Of a DNA stretch of 64,000 nt, positions 26,482 through 35,623 are shown piece after piece; the stretch's first letter is position 1, and the number at the start of each line of letters is the position of its first letter. Both the position numbers and the translations under genes were made by a program. The notes beneath the pieces are model-generated. The model was not told the DNA's origin. It made no database searches and saw nothing but the letters and a program-made list of their open reading frames with translations. This DNA comes from an uncultured Lachnospiraceae bacterium (GTDB lineage: Bacteria > Bacillota > Clostridia > Lachnospirales > Lachnospiraceae): positions 1-64,000 of the forward strand of contig CACXAT010000004.1 of the NCBI GenBank assembly GCA_902765725.1, given 5' to 3'.

Positions 26482-27516
26482 ATGGCAATCACAAAGGAAC
26501 CTTTCGGAAGTGAGTATACGTTATACACGATTACAAACTCTAAGGGAACACAGTTGAAGGTGACAGATCTGGGAGGTACGATCGTCTCTCTCCTGTTCGA
26601 GGATAAGAACGAAGTGAAGAGGGATATCGTGCTTGGCTACGATACTCCGGAAGAATATCTGAAGAACGGCGGATTTCTCGGAGCGTGGGTCGGAAGGTCC
26701 GGAAACCGGATCGGCCTTGCAAAGTTTGAACTGAACGGCAAGACCTACCAGCTTCCGGTCAACGACAACGACAACAACCTTCACAGCGGCCCGGATATCT
26801 TCAGCAGCCGCAAGGCAAGAACCACGATCGTCGGCGAGGATACCATCATCTTCTCGATGAAGGACTATGACCTCCGGCAGGGCTATCCCGGAAACTTTAT
26901 CGGCACCTGCGGCTACACGCTGACGAATGACAACGCGCTGCGTATCAGATATACGGGAGAGTGTGATGCCGATACGGTCTGCAACATGACGAACCACTCC
27001 TATTTCAATCTTGGAGGTCATGACTGCGGTTCCATGGAGGACACCATCCTGTGGCTGAGCTGCGAGGAGTACACGCCGGTAGTCGACGGACAGGCGATCC
27101 CGACCGGAGAATACCGTCCGGTTAAGGGAACGGCGTTTGATTTCACGACGGAGAAGCAGATCGGCCGTGACATCGCTGCCGATGACGAACAGCTGAAGTT
27201 TGTCGGCGGCTATGACCACAACTTCGTGATCCAGAAGGACAAGGGCATGATGGTGCGTTTCGCGGAGGCATACCAGCCCAGGACCGGTATCTGCATGGAA
27301 TGCTATACGGATCTTCCGGGCGTGCAGTTCTACGCAGGCAATTTCATTCCCGAAGTGCCCGGCAAGGGCGGCGCGTCCTACAAGCCCAGAGACGGCTTCT
27401 GCCTGGAGACCCAGTTCTATCCGAACTCCATCAACCAGGAGGGCTTCTCGAAGCCGATTCTGCGGGCCGGAGAAGTGGTGGAGTCTGTGACCACATACCG
27501 CTTTACCGTGAGATAA
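26482..27516 (+). CDS. galM: Aldose 1-epimerase (galactose mutarotase)
   Basis: Interconverts alpha and beta anomers of aldoses. The fold motifs are VTDLGGTIVSLL, VGRSGNRIGLAKFELNGKTY and NDNDNNLHSGP. The catalytic His motif NHSYFNLGGHDCGS lies near residue 173, and the catalytic Glu region GFCLETQFYPNS near 305. The 344 residues are normal. ACAGGAGGAGG precedes the ATG. It supplies the right anomer to the isomerase/kinase pathway. Confidence 0.93.
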   Translation: MAITKEPFGSEYTLYTITNSKGTQLKVTDLGGTIVSLLFEDKNEVKRDIVLGYDTPEEYLKNGGFLGAWVGRSGNRIGLAKFELNGKTYQLPVNDNDNNLHSGPDIFSSRKARTTIVGEDTIIFSMKDYDLRQGYPGNFIGTCGYTLTNDNALRIRYTGECDADTVCNMTNHSYFNLGGHDCGSMEDTILWLSCEEYTPVVDGQAIPTGEYRPVKGTAFDFTTEKQIGRDIAADDEQLKFVGGYDHNFVIQKDKGMMVRFAEAYQPRTGICMECYTDLPGVQFYAGNFIPEVPGKGGASYKPRDGFCLETQFYPNSINQEGFSKPILRAGEVVESVTTYRFTVR

Positions 27517-27591
27517 ATCCATCCGCTCTCAGCGGCTTCGCAGCCCCTGCGGAGGATGGAGCGGCAGCCTGCCGCGTATAGCATGATGTCA

Positions 27592-27638
27592 ATAGCACAT
27601 ATTTGGCAAGATACTGGTTTTTGTCAAATATGTGCTAT
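27592..27638 (+). terminator. Long hairpin after galM (terminator-like)
   Basis: Perfect 14-bp inverted repeat ATAGCACATATTTG (27592-27605) / CAAATATGTGCTAT (27625-27638) with a 19-nt loop that itself holds five T's. Only CTTTATG follows, so termination may be weak; an operator or a 3'-end stabiliser is also possible. Confidence 0.6.
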
Positions 27639-27671
27639 CTTTATGCCCAGACGGTGTACGCCACCGTCAAA

Positions 27672-27729
27672 AATAGACTAAAATGTCTTAATTCTGTCTA
27701 TTTCTTCGTCAATTTGACTGTGCTACAAT
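27672..27729 (+). promoter_or_regulatory. Candidate control region of the sugar ABC operon
   Basis: An extended -10, TGCTACAAT, lies at 27721-27729 with a poor -35 (TTTCTT at 27701). Upstream are TGTCTTAATTC and TGTCTATTTCT as 11-nt-phased direct repeats (27684, 27695), and AATAGAC/GTCTATT as an inverted repeat (27672-27678/27696-27702). A weak -35 with direct repeats just upstream fits activation by an AraC-type regulator such as the YesN-like protein encoded downstream. Confidence 0.5.
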
Positions 27730-27784
27730 ATGTATCGTAGCGGGGAACCGCAAGATCATTATATTTCCTAAGGAGGAATGAAGA

Positions 27785-28864
27785 ATGAAGAAGTTACTTA
27801 GCATCACACTCGCAGCTGCTCTTACTCTTGGCAGCATGAGCACAGTAGCATTCGCAGCAGAGACCGAGGCTGAGATCCTTCCGGGCAACGGCCAGAAGAT
27901 CGGTGTCTCCATGCCGACCAAGGATCTTCAGAGATGGAATCAGGACGGCGACAACATGAAGAAGATGCTGGAAGATGCCGGCTATGAAGTCGACCTTCAG
28001 TATGCGTCCAACGATGTTCAGACCCAGCTGTCTCAGGTTCAGAACATGATCTCCTCCGGAGCAGAAGTTCTGGTCATCGCTGCAATCGAAGGATCTTCCC
28101 TTGGCGAAGCTCTGACGATGGCAAAAGAGAATGACATCCCGGTCTTCGCTTATGACCGTCTTCTGATGGACTCTGACGCTGTTTCCTACTATGCGACCTT
28201 CGACAACTACATGGTCGGTACCGTTCAGGGACAGTACATCATCGACACCCTGGATCTTGAGAATGCAGATGGCCCGTTCAACATGGAAATCACCGCAGGT
28301 GACCCGGGTGACAACAACGCCGGATACTTCTATGCAGGCGCTATGGATCTGCTGCAGCCGTACATCGACGAGGGCAAGCTCGTAGTTCAGTCCGGCCAGA
28401 CCTCTTTCGAAGAAGTTGCTACCGCTCAGTGGAAGACCGAGACCGCTCAGTCCAGAGCAGAGAACATCCTGTCCTCCAACTACACCGATAAGGATGTTGA
28501 TGTATGGCTGTGCTCCAACGACTCCACCGCTCTTGGCGTAGAGAACGCTCTGGCAGCAAACTACAACGGCAAGTACCCGATCGTCACCGGTCAGGACTGC
28601 GACAAAGAGAACACCAAGAACATGATCGCCGGCAAGCAGAGCATGTCCGTATTCAAGGATACCCGTACTCTGGCTAAGCAGGTCGTCAAGATGATCGGCC
28701 AGCTGCTGAACGGTCAGGAAGTTGATGTCAACGATACCGAGACCTACAACAACAACGTTATCACCGTTCCGTCCTATCTGTGCGAGCCGGTCTTCGCAGA
28801 TGCGAACAACTACAAGGAACTGCTGATCGATTCCGGTTACTACACCGAGGAGGATCTTGCCTGA
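27785..28864 (+). CDS. chvE: Sugar ABC transporter substrate-binding protein (ChvE/MmsE-like)
   Basis: Periplasmic-binding-protein type I fold (Peripla_BP_4) for monosaccharides. A Sec signal peptide (MKKLLSITLAAALTLGSMS) ends AFA-AETEAE with no lipobox cysteine. The mature part starts KIGVSMPTKDLQRWNQDGDN, the ChvE/multiple-monosaccharide pattern. Then come LVIAAIEGSSLGEAL, PVFAYDRLLMDSDAVSYYATFDN-type ligand residues, and VTGQDCDKENTKNMIAGKQS. 359 residues. It is first of the set with ATPase and two permeases, and a stable hairpin follows it. Why a Gram-positive binding protein lacks lipidation is unclear. Confidence 0.88.
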   Translation: MKKLLSITLAAALTLGSMSTVAFAAETEAEILPGNGQKIGVSMPTKDLQRWNQDGDNMKKMLEDAGYEVDLQYASNDVQTQLSQVQNMISSGAEVLVIAAIEGSSLGEALTMAKENDIPVFAYDRLLMDSDAVSYYATFDNYMVGTVQGQYIIDTLDLENADGPFNMEITAGDPGDNNAGYFYAGAMDLLQPYIDEGKLVVQSGQTSFEEVATAQWKTETAQSRAENILSSNYTDKDVDVWLCSNDSTALGVENALAANYNGKYPIVTGQDCDKENTKNMIAGKQSMSVFKDTRTLAKQVVKMIGQLLNGQEVDVNDTETYNNNVITVPSYLCEPVFADANNYKELLIDSGYYTEEDLA

Positions 28865-28909
28865 TCGAACAGGGCACGATTCCTGAGCACTTCTAATTGA
28901 AGAACAATC

Positions 28910-28945
28910 AGGTATATAGGCGGGTGCAGGCCCGCCTATATATCT
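28910..28945 (+). other. Stable intercistronic hairpin after the binding-protein gene
   Basis: A 15-bp stem (28910-28924 with 28931-28945, one G-T pair, 6-nt loop) and no T-run. Such 3' hairpins commonly protect the binding-protein segment of ABC operon mRNA and allow partial read-through, giving more binding protein than membrane parts. Confidence 0.65.
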
Positions 28946-28992
28946 GAAAAGAGAAAGTTTTCATTCTGACCGGAAAGCTGGAGGGGGATACA

Positions 28993-30537
28993 TTGGCTAA
29001 GATATTACTGGAAATGAAGAATATTACGAAGACCTTCCCAGGTGTCAAAGCCTTAGACAATGTCAATTTAAAGGTTGAAGAGGGCGAGATCCACGCCCTT
29101 GTCGGAGAGAACGGCGCAGGCAAATCTACACTGATGAATGTACTGAGCGGCATCTATCCGTACGGGACCTACGAAGGCGACATCGTCTACGACGGAGAGG
29201 TCTGTAAGTTTAATAAGATCAAAGATTCTGAGAGTAAGGGGATCGTTATCATTCATCAGGAGCTGGCACTGGTTCCCGAGATGACGATCGGCGAGAATAT
29301 GTACCTTGGCAATGAGGTGGGACGCAAGAGTGCCATCGACTGGGACAAGACCTATTCTGAAGCAGACAAATACCTGAAGATGGCAGGTCTTACCGAGTCC
29401 TCCAAGATCAAGGTCAAGGAGATCGGTACCGGTAAGCAGCAGCTGGTCGAGATCGCGAAGGCGCTCTCCAAGCATGCAAGACTGCTGATCCTCGATGAGC
29501 CGACCTCTTCTCTGAACGAAGAAGATTCCAAGGCCCTTCTGGACCTGATGCTGAGCTTTAAGAAGCAGGGGATGACGATGATCATCATCACCCACAAGCT
29601 CAACGAAGTTGCATATGTCTCTGACAAGATCACGGTCATTCGTGATGGTTCCACCATCGAGACGCTGGACTGCCACGGCCCGGAGAAGATCTCTGAGGAC
29701 CGCATCATCAAGGGCATGGTCGGCCGTGAGATGACGAACCGTTTCCCGAAGAGGGAGAATGTTCCGATCGGCGACGTCATGATGGAAGTTTCCAACTGGA
29801 CGGTGCAGCATCCCAAGTACACAGAGAGAAATGTTGTCAATAATGTCTCCATGAATGTGCGCAAGGGCGAGGTCGTCGGAATCTACGGCCTGATGGGAGC
29901 CGGACGTACCGAGCTTGCCATGAGTATCTTCGGCCAGTCCTACGGAACGCTGCTCAGCGGTACGCTGAAGATCAACGGCCAGGAAGTGAAGCTGAAGAAG
30001 AGCCCCTCGGATGCGATTAAGCATAAAATCGCCTATGTGACAGAAGACAGAAAGGGCAACGGCCTGGTACTGTCTCAGTCGATCAAGGTCAACACGACGC
30101 TGGCCAATCTGGCAGCGGTGTCTAAGAACACGGTTCTCGACAAGGATGCAGAGTATGCTGCTGCGGAGGATTACAGGCAGAAGCTCAAGACGAAGACTCC
30201 GTCTGTCGAGCAGCTGGTCGGCAACCTGTCCGGCGGCAACCAGCAGAAGGTCCTGCTTGCGAAATGGATGTTCGCAGAGCCTGATATCCTCATCCTCGAC
30301 GAACCGACCAGAGGTATCGACGTCGGCGCGAAGTATGAGATCTACTGCATCATCAACGACCTTGCCGCGGCCGGCAAGTCTGTCATCATGATCTCTTCCG
30401 AGCTTCCGGAGGTCATCGGCATGAGTGACAGGATCTATATCATGAACGCGTCCAGGATCGTCGGCGAGATGCCGGCATCGGAAGCGACGCAGGAGAACAT
30501 CATGAGTATGATCCTTGCATCAGGAAGGGGGGACTGA
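28993..30537 (+). CDS. mmsA: Multiple-sugar ABC transporter ATP-binding protein (MmsA/GguA-like)
   Basis: Duplicated ABC ATPase of the monosaccharide (CUT2) class, 514 residues. The N-terminal domain has Walker [11 protein letters not shown] and [26 protein letters not shown]. The C-terminal domain has the degenerate Walker [12 protein letters not shown], signature [15 protein letters not shown] and [15 protein letters not shown], the usual asymmetry of this class. TTG start at 28993 with GGAGGGGG 5 nt upstream. It lies between the binding protein and two permeases. Confidence 0.93.
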   Translation: MAKILLEMKNITKTFPGVKALDNVNLKVEEGEIHALVGENGAGKSTLMNVLSGIYPYGTYEGDIVYDGEVCKFNKIKDSESKGIVIIHQELALVPEMTIGENMYLGNEVGRKSAIDWDKTYSEADKYLKMAGLTESSKIKVKEIGTGKQQLVEIAKALSKHARLLILDEPTSSLNEEDSKALLDLMLSFKKQGMTMIIITHKLNEVAYVSDKITVIRDGSTIETLDCHGPEKISEDRIIKGMVGREMTNRFPKRENVPIGDVMMEVSNWTVQHPKYTERNVVNNVSMNVRKGEVVGIYGLMGAGRTELAMSIFGQSYGTLLSGTLKINGQEVKLKKSPSDAIKHKIAYVTEDRKGNGLVLSQSIKVNTTLANLAAVSKNTVLDKDAEYAAAEDYRQKLKTKTPSVEQLVGNLSGGNQQKVLLAKWMFAEPDILILDEPTRGIDVGAKYEIYCIINDLAAAGKSVIMISSELPEVIGMSDRIYIMNASRIVGEMPASEATQENIMSMILASGRGD

Positions 30538-30539
30538 TC

Positions 30540-31706
30540 ATGAATTCAAGATCATTTAAGGCATTCCTGAAAAAGAACACCATGATCATCGCCCTCATCG
30601 CTGTGATCATCTTTTTCTCCGTGACTACAGACGGCAAGATCCTGTACGCGCAGAATATCAATAACCTGTTCTCCCAGAACGCGTATGTATTCATCCTCGC
30701 TACCGGCATGCTGCTCACGATCCTGACCGGAGGCAACATCGACCTGTCGGTCGGTTCTGTAGTCTGCTTTACCGGCGGTATCGGCGCTGTCATGATGGAC
30801 AGAGGGATCAACGGTTTCATCGCCTTTGCAGTGATGCTCCTGGTCGGACTTGCCATCGGCATGTTCCAGGGCTTCTGGATCGCTTATGTGTCGGTTCCTC
30901 CCTTCATCGTCACCCTGGCAGGCATGTACGCTTTCCGCGGACTGTCCAATGTCGTCCTGAACGGATATTCCATCGGCGTGCGTGATGAGATGTTCCTGAA
31001 GGTCTTCGGCGGCGGCGCTGACTGCTATATCCCGAACTTCCTGGGCGGCGGCAAGATCAATATGACCTGCATGATCGCAGGTATCGTGATCGCGGCTGTC
31101 ATGGTCGTCCTGAACATCAAGACCTGGATCGCCCGCAAGGTGAAGGGATATTCCAATGAATCCATGACCGTGGAGGTCGCGAAGCTGGCAATCTTCGCTG
31201 CGCTGATTCTCTGGATCGCCTGGAAGCTTGCGAACTACAAGGGCATCCCGACTGTCCTGATCTGGATCTGCGTGGTCCTTCTGATCTACCACTACATCAC
31301 CCAGAGAACTGCCATCGGCCGTTATCTGTATGCAGTGGGCGGCAACCGCAAGGCAACGGAGCTGTCCGGTGTCAACACGAAGAATGTATTCTTCCTGGCA
31401 TACTCCAATATGGGCCTCATGGCAGGACTTGCAGGTGTCCTTACGCTGGCAAGAATGGCGCAGGGCAACCCGACCTTCGGACAGGCCTATGAGATGGACG
31501 CCATCGCGGCCTGCTTCATCGGCGGCGCTTCCGCGTACGGCGGCATCGGTTCTGTTCCCGGCATGGTAGTCGGCGCGATCCTTCTGGGCGTTATCAACCA
31601 GGGTATGAGTATCATGGGCATGTCCTCAAACTACCAGAGTGTTGTCAAGGGCCTGGTCCTTCTGGTAGCAGTCATGTTCGACGTCGTATCCAAGAAGAAA
31701 GAGTAA
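30540..31706 (+). CDS. mmsB: Multiple-sugar ABC transporter permease (MmsB/GguB-like), copy 1
   Basis: A 388-residue polytopic membrane protein of the CUT2 permease family. Near the N-terminus it has NAYVFILATGMLLTILTGGN followed by IDLSVGSVVCF, the family hallmark. VPPFIVTLAGMYAFRGL and the late EAA-like loop YEMDAIAACFIGGASAYGG and GIGSVPGMVVGA follow. ATG two bases after the mmsA stop. It is clearly paralogous to the next gene. Confidence 0.92.
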   Translation: MNSRSFKAFLKKNTMIIALIAVIIFFSVTTDGKILYAQNINNLFSQNAYVFILATGMLLTILTGGNIDLSVGSVVCFTGGIGAVMMDRGINGFIAFAVMLLVGLAIGMFQGFWIAYVSVPPFIVTLAGMYAFRGLSNVVLNGYSIGVRDEMFLKVFGGGADCYIPNFLGGGKINMTCMIAGIVIAAVMVVLNIKTWIARKVKGYSNESMTVEVAKLAIFAALILWIAWKLANYKGIPTVLIWICVVLLIYHYITQRTAIGRYLYAVGGNRKATELSGVNTKNVFFLAYSNMGLMAGLAGVLTLARMAQGNPTFGQAYEMDAIAACFIGGASAYGGIGSVPGMVVGAILLGVINQGMSIMGMSSNYQSVVKGLVLLVAVMFDVVSKKKE

Positions 31707-31722
31707 GAGAGGAGGAAGAAAG

Positions 31723-32889
31723 ATGAAAAAAGATGCTAAAACCGTATTAAAAGACAATACGATGATCATCGTTCTGGTCCTCGTCTATGTATTCTTCATG
31801 GTCACGACCAAGGGAGCGATCTTCATGCCGATGAACTTCAACGCGCTGATCACTCAGAACGCATATGTATTCATCCTGGCATGCGGCATGCTGATGTGCA
31901 TCCTGACCGGAGGCAACATCGATCTGAGCTGCGGATCCTTTGTCTGCCTGCTGGGCGCGCTCGGAGCCTACTTCATGGTCACCCGCAGCATGGGCACGGG
32001 CATCTCGATCGTCCTGATGCTTCTGGTGGGTATCCTCTATGGATGCGTGCTCGGATTCCTGATCGCCTACGTGGAGATCCCGCCGTGGATCGCAACCCTG
32101 GCAGGATATCTGGCATTCAGAGGCCTCGGAACCCAGATCCTGAGCTCCAACAGCTCCACCGGTTCCATCGCTCCGATCCCGGAGAACTTCCTGAAGCTGT
32201 TCGCCGGCAAGATCTTCTCCACCAAGCTGAACGTCCTGAACGTTCCCTGCCTGGTTGTGGGTGTTGTCGCCGTTCTGCTGGTCGCATTCCTCAACTTCCG
32301 TGACCGCGCGAACCGCGTGAAGAAGGGGTATGAGGCGGATTCCATGGCAGCCGTCGCAGGCAAGACCGTCCTGCTGGGCGCTGTGATCATGCTGTTCGCA
32401 TACAAGCTGGCCATGGCCGGCGGTATCCCCACCGTCCTGATCTGGGTTGCAGCGATCGTTCTTCTGTACTTCTTTGTCACAGGCAAGACCACGATCGGCC
32501 GTCACTTCTATGTGGTCGGCGGCAACAAAGAGGCGGCCCGCCTGTCCGGTATCGACACCAGACGCATCATGTTCGTGGCATACCTGAACATGGCAGTCAT
32601 CACAGCGATCACGACCTTCGTGGTCCTGGCGAGATTCCAGGCGGCGAACTCCACAGCCGGAACCAACTATGAGATGGATGCCATCTCCGCCTGCTTTGTC
32701 GGCGGCGCTTCCGCATACGGCGGAGCCGGAACTGTTCCTGGCATGATGGTCGGCGCACTTCTGATCGGTGTCATCAACTTGGGCATGAGCCTGATGGGAA
32801 TCGATGCCAACCTGCAGAAGGTCGTCAAGGGCGTTGTCCTTCTGGGCGCAGTCGCATTCGATATCATTTCCAAGAAGAATGCGAAATAA
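31723..32889 (+). CDS. mmsB: Multiple-sugar ABC transporter permease (MmsB/GguB-like), copy 2
   Basis: Also 388 residues and collinear with copy 1: NAYVFILACGMLMCILTGGN then IDLSCGSFVCL, IPPWIATLAGYLAFRGL, YEMDAISACFVGGASAYGG, GAGTVPGMMVGALLIGVINL. The two proteins are similar but not near-identical, so the duplication is old. They probably form a heterodimeric channel with one duplicated ATPase. GAGGAGG precedes the ATG. Confidence 0.92.
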   Translation: MKKDAKTVLKDNTMIIVLVLVYVFFMVTTKGAIFMPMNFNALITQNAYVFILACGMLMCILTGGNIDLSCGSFVCLLGALGAYFMVTRSMGTGISIVLMLLVGILYGCVLGFLIAYVEIPPWIATLAGYLAFRGLGTQILSSNSSTGSIAPIPENFLKLFAGKIFSTKLNVLNVPCLVVGVVAVLLVAFLNFRDRANRVKKGYEADSMAAVAGKTVLLGAVIMLFAYKLAMAGGIPTVLIWVAAIVLLYFFVTGKTTIGRHFYVVGGNKEAARLSGIDTRRIMFVAYLNMAVITAITTFVVLARFQAANSTAGTNYEMDAISACFVGGASAYGGAGTVPGMMVGALLIGVINLGMSLMGIDANLQKVVKGVVLLGAVAFDIISKKNAK

Positions 32890-32913
32890 GACCTGGTAGT
32901 TGTGTTACAATAC

Positions 32914-32944
32914 AGGAGATCTGCTCAAGGCGGATCTCCTTTTC
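32914..32944 (+). terminator. Terminator after the sugar ABC operon
   Basis: AGGAGATC (32914-32921) pairs with GATCTCCT (32933-32940), with an inner GC pair, followed by TTTTCC. It separates transport from signalling genes. Confidence 0.8.
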
Positions 32945-32978
32945 CATATCATACACATGACAGGGGGCATGGCATCCT

Positions 32979-34004
32979 GTGAGACGGTTATTATATCTGA
33001 TGGCAGCAGTGCTGTCCGCCGCCGGCATGTTCCTGGCGGGCATATACATCTATTATCAGAACAGAGCCCAGGAACTTGGGTTTGATAATACTGCCGCCAT
33101 GGAGTACGGACGGCATTATGTATTCATTTCCTCTGACACCTCCCTGATGATGCAGGATATCTATGATGACATCTATGAGGCCTGCAGCAGGACCGGCGCT
33201 TATCTGGAATGGTGCGGCGCAGGGACTTCGCAGAGGTATACAGCGGCCGAATGCATCGACATCGCCATCGCGATGGGGGCGGACGGGATCATCCTCTATC
33301 CGGACGGCAGCAGCGGTCTGGAGGCGTCCATCGGGAAAGCACGTGATGAAGGCACTCCGGTGGTCACCATCCTCCGGGACCTGTCCGATTCCGCAAGGAT
33401 CAGCTATGTGGGCGTGTCCAATTATCAGATGGGAGAACTCTATGGAGGATGGCTTCTGAGCCTGATGAAGGATGGAACGAACCGGGTATGCCTGCTTCAG
33501 GATTCCGGTGACTATGAAAATGAGATACAGCTTCTGTTCACACAGACGGTGCAGGCGGTCCACAACGGCTCCTCCAGCGATGAGAAGATGGATCTGGTCA
33601 CAAGGACCGTGGACAGTATGGTGGATTTTGACGCGGAGGAGGTCATCCGGGATATTCTCCTGGGACAGGAGCGGCCGGATATCCTGATCTGCCGGAACAG
33701 TGCCCAGACGGAATGCGCGATCCAGTCCCTGATCGATTACAATCTGGTCGGTGAGGTGCAGGTGATCGGGTATTATGTGACGGATACGATCCTGTCCGCG
33801 CTCAGGCAGGACCTGATCCCGGTCACGGTCATGATCGACCGGAAGGCGCTGGGAGAGGACTGCGCCCAGGCGCTGGACGAATACCTGGATTCGGAGAGGA
33901 CCAGCAGCTACTACAACATTACGCTGGACAGCATCACGCCGGTCACGATGGACCGCTTTATCGAAACGGACCGGCCGGAGGACACCGGGGAGGAGGCAGC
34001 ATGA
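32979..34004 (+). CDS. Membrane-anchored sugar-binding sensor protein (Peripla_BP_4)
   Basis: A 341-residue protein with an N-terminal signal-anchor (RRLLYLMAAVLSAAGMFLAG), no cleavage or lipobox motif, then a type I sugar-binding domain: HYVFISSDTSLMMQDIYDDI, AMGADGIILYPDGSSGLEA, GTPVVTILRDL and ISYVGVSNYQMGELYGGWLL. It starts at a GTG ~10 nt after an AGGGGG stretch. It overlaps the kinase gene by 4 nt (ATGA). The order fits an accessory sensor that captures sugar and passes the signal to the kinase, as in XylFII-LytS systems of clostridia. The ligand is unknown. Confidence 0.8.
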   Translation: MRRLLYLMAAVLSAAGMFLAGIYIYYQNRAQELGFDNTAAMEYGRHYVFISSDTSLMMQDIYDDIYEACSRTGAYLEWCGAGTSQRYTAAECIDIAIAMGADGIILYPDGSSGLEASIGKARDEGTPVVTILRDLSDSARISYVGVSNYQMGELYGGWLLSLMKDGTNRVCLLQDSGDYENEIQLLFTQTVQAVHNGSSSDEKMDLVTRTVDSMVDFDAEEVIRDILLGQERPDILICRNSAQTECAIQSLIDYNLVGEVQVIGYYVTDTILSALRQDLIPVTVMIDRKALGEDCAQALDEYLDSERTSSYYNITLDSITPVTMDRFIETDRPEDTGEEAA

Positions 34005-35614
34005 GCAGAGGCAGACGTCCCGGAATCATGAAGAGCGTGCAGTCCCGCATCACCGCCGTGCTGACCGTCGTACTGCTGATGGTCCTGATCGTGAATGTGT
34101 TCATATTCCGTGAGAGCAGGGCCATGGTGCAGAGGATCAATGATGTCTTCGCGTCCAACGCCACCATCATACAGCTGTCGGATACCCTTGCGATGGCGCA
34201 GGAGAGTCTGCGCGGCTATCTGAACACCAAGAGCTCTGCGTCTCTGGAAGATTTCTACCGCTATGAGCAGGAGCTGGGGGCAAGGACCGAAACACTGAAT
34301 GACCGGACAGTGGACAATGACATCCTGATGCTGGAGAAGAATATCCGGGTGATGACAGAGAGCTACCTGAGGATCTCGGAGCGGGCCATCCAGGCCAGAA
34401 GAGGAAGGGATGTCGAAGAATATAAGAAAGACTATGCCCAGTCCAGTGCCATGTTCGGATATATCAACAGCTATATCTATGCGCTGAACAGCAGCCGGTT
34501 CCGCCAGAATTCAGAGAATTACCAGGAGCTTCTGGAGGTCGTGGAGACACTGGAGCAGACCTGCATGATCCTGATCTTCGCAGTCTCCGCGCTGGCCCTG
34601 TTCTTTGCCTCGCTTCTGGTGCGGGCCATGATCAGCCCCCTCGGCGCTCTGGCCGGAGCCGCCTGGCGGGTGGCGGACGGAGACTTCAGCGTGGAAGTGG
34701 CGCCGTCTGACAGAGAGGACGAGGTCGGAGTCGTCACCAACGCCTTCCGCAGGATGCTGGACAGCATCCGCGCCTACATCAGCAGCCAGCGCTCCTCCAT
34801 GGAAAAAGAGGCTCAGATGAAGGAAAATGAACTCGCCATGGAAGCGCATCTGAAGGAGGCTCAGCTGAAGTATCTGCAGGCGCAGATCAATCCGCACTTT
34901 CTGTTCAACAGCCTCAATGCCGGCTCCCAGCTGGCGATGATGGAGGGCGCGGACCGGACGGAGGTGTTTCTGTCCAGAATGGCGGACTTCTTCCGCTACA
35001 ATGTCAAGAAAACCGGAGGCGACGCTTCTCTGCAGGAGGAGCTGGATTCGGTCGATAACTATATCTACATCCTCAATGTCCGTTTCTCGGGAGATATCCA
35101 TTATGAGAAGCTTGTGGATGAGGAGATAGACATCGGCAGCATCCGGATGCCCAGCATGATCCTTCAGCCGATCGTGGAGAACGCGATCCAGCATGGGATC
35201 CATGATGATCATGAGAACGGCAGGATCACGATGTCCGCGGAGCTGGTCGGACCGGATGAGAATGACGCGGGGATCCCCTGCGTCAGGGTCACGGTATCCG
35301 ACAATGGGACAGGCATGACGGGCGACCAGATCAGGGCCGTCCTGCGAAGACAGGAAGAAGATAAGACATCCGCTCCTCAGGAACAGGAGGAAGGCGGAGA
35401 GAACGGATCAAAGGACAGCAATTCGACCGGAGTTGCCATCGCCAATGTCATCTCCAGACTGGAGCTGTACTACGGAAGAGAGAACCTGTTCAGCATCTGG
35501 AGCGACGGACCGATGTGCGGGACGGAGGTAAGCGTCCTGCTTCCCCTGGAGGGGCCTGTCCGGGATGGCACAAGAGAAACAGTACTGTATGACGAGAGCC
35601 GGGAGGATCTGTAG
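34001..35614 (+). CDS. Sensor histidine kinase, YesM/LytS-like
   Basis: 537 residues: transmembrane helix 1 (~14-32), an extracytoplasmic helical domain (~35-185), transmembrane helix 2 (LIFAVSALALFFASLLV), HAMP (ISPLGALAGAAWRVADGDF), a coiled coil, then the His_kinase domain with AQINPHFLFNSLNA (phospho-acceptor His) and a HATPase_c domain with LQPIVENAIQHGI and VSDNGTGMTGDQI. The extracytoplasmic part is short and coiled-coil-like, so direct sugar binding is unlikely; the neighbouring binding proteins probably sense. It is coupled to the sensor gene and is 9 nt before the regulator. Confidence 0.93.
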   Translation: MSRGRRPGIMKSVQSRITAVLTVVLLMVLIVNVFIFRESRAMVQRINDVFASNATIIQLSDTLAMAQESLRGYLNTKSSASLEDFYRYEQELGARTETLNDRTVDNDILMLEKNIRVMTESYLRISERAIQARRGRDVEEYKKDYAQSSAMFGYINSYIYALNSSRFRQNSENYQELLEVVETLEQTCMILIFAVSALALFFASLLVRAMISPLGALAGAAWRVADGDFSVEVAPSDREDEVGVVTNAFRRMLDSIRAYISSQRSSMEKEAQMKENELAMEAHLKEAQLKYLQAQINPHFLFNSLNAGSQLAMMEGADRTEVFLSRMADFFRYNVKKTGGDASLQEELDSVDNYIYILNVRFSGDIHYEKLVDEEIDIGSIRMPSMILQPIVENAIQHGIHDDHENGRITMSAELVGPDENDAGIPCVRVTVSDNGTGMTGDQIRAVLRRQEEDKTSAPQEQEEGGENGSKDSNSTGVAIANVISRLELYYGRENLFSIWSDGPMCGTEVSVLLPLEGPVRDGTRETVLYDESREDL

Positions 35615-35623
35615 GAGGAAAAT

